Below, one piece after another: positions 63,661-64,000 of a stretch of DNA of 64,000 bases. Source of the DNA: Tsukamurella sputi (GTDB taxonomy: Bacteria; Actinomycetota; Actinomycetes; Mycobacteriales; Mycobacteriaceae). A model generated the notes under the pieces. It saw only the letters and a list, made by a program, of their open reading frames with translations, was not told the origin of the DNA and made no database searches. Positions within the stretch are counted from its first letter, which is position 1. Each line of letters begins with the position of its first letter. Both the position numbers and the translations under genes were made by a program. The stretch covers positions 62,001 through 126,000 of the forward strand of contig NZ_VIGV01000001.1 in assembly GCF_007858445.1 (NCBI RefSeq). The letters run 5' to 3'.

Positions 63661-64000
63661 CGGCCCCACCGCTCTGCGGACAACGCGCGCGCGACCGCCC
63701 GCTCGACGAGGATCGGCTCGTACACGGTCGCGTCGAAATGGGCCGTGGCCGCAACCTGCGCACCCACCTGCGTGAGTACGACGGCGAGCGATCGCCGATC
63801 GCTGAGCGGCGCTCCCACGGCGCAGGTCCGCTCAGCGGGCGCACCCGCCCATCCGATCCGGGCCGCCGTCGCCGCCCTGGTCAGGTTCGACACCGAGACC
63901 GAGGGGCGCAGGGCGGTCGCGGTCTCGTCGCGGCGGGTGACGGAGTGCGACAGGATCGACAGGGCAAGCTTGAGCGGGACCTCCGCCGAACGCACCATCG
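63657..64000 (-). CDS. Partial protein, unrecognised (5' end possibly outside window)
   Basis: At least 113 residues up to the window edge. An ATG at 63998 is in frame, but the true start may lie outside. The visible part (VPLKLALSILSHSVTRRDET, VSNLTRAATAARIGWAGAP, ALSAERWGR) shows no motif I know; the composition is Ala/Arg-rich without membrane segments. It belongs to the polysaccharide locus by position and by 4-base overlap with the GT4 gene. Confidence 0.5.
   Translation of the reverse strand, partial: MVRSAEVPLKLALSILSHSVTRRDETATALRPSVSVSNLTRAATAARIGWAGAPAERTCAVGAPLSDRRSLAVVLTQVGAQVAATAHFDATVYEPILVERAVARALSAERWGR

Overview
The window is high-GC actinobacterial DNA, most likely from a mycolic-acid bacterium of the order Mycobacteriales. 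Tsukamurella or a close relative is my best guess. The reasons are a mihF-type integration host factor, a mycobacterial-type (type 2) OMP decarboxylase, an LGFP-repeat secreted protein, and a gene order on the minus strand (nusB/efp, pyr, mihF-gmk-rpoZ-coaBC-metK-priA, def-fmt-rsmB, rpe-rib, uvrC, rapZ-yvcK) that follows the order I remember from Mycobacterium tuberculosis. The genus is inference; no rRNA or tRNA gene is visible.

Layout. 1-1.6 kb: rapZ and the 5' two thirds of yvcK. 1.7-4.9 kb: plus-strand secreted or accessory genes (VanY-like peptidase, lipoprotein gamma-glutamyltransferase, a DUF6928-like protein). 4.9-8 kb: uvrC followed by an ion/anion permease. 8-9.6 kb: an unusual protein with three Ros/MucR-spaced zinc fingers, translationally coupled to a small secreted protein. 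9.6-17.2 kb: acyl-CoA ligase, a membrane protein, a peptide transporter, and a GMC oxidoreductase/aldehyde dehydrogenase pair. 17.2-22.5 kb: PH-domain protein and the riboflavin genes, with two lumazine synthase genes and an FMN riboswitch. 22.6-26.6 kb: LGFP protein, then rsmB-fmt-def. 26.7-32.3 kb: esterase lipoprotein, gdhA, neutral ceramidase, an NTF2-like protein and a TetR regulator. 32.3-38.1 kb: priA, metK, coaBC, rpoZ, gmk, mihF. 38.4-40.1 kb: a KhtT/KhtU-like cation antiporter pair. 40.2-48.8 kb: the pyrimidine operon pyrR-pyrB-pyrC-(PH-like)-carA-carB-pyrF, with almost every junction overlapping and two tandem PyrR-binding loops in the leader. 48.9-53.6 kb: a long-chain-alcohol-oxidase-like GMC flavoprotein, then yceI-pepQ-efp-nusB. 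53.6-54.9 kb: a secreted lipase-like protein. 54.9-64 kb: a compact minus-strand surface-polysaccharide locus (GT4, two Wzz-like proteins, two left-handed-beta-helix acyltransferases, Wzy, GT2, Wzx, SGNH lipoprotein, glycoside hydrolase).

The housekeeping minus-strand backbone is interrupted by plus-strand accessory genes. Two recurrent architectural habits stand out. Neighbouring reading frames overlap by 4 bases (ATGA/GTGA) at many junctions. A TANNNT -10 hexamer lies 6-8 bases before many start codons, which predicts leaderless transcripts. Start codons were chosen by these criteria and by family lengths.
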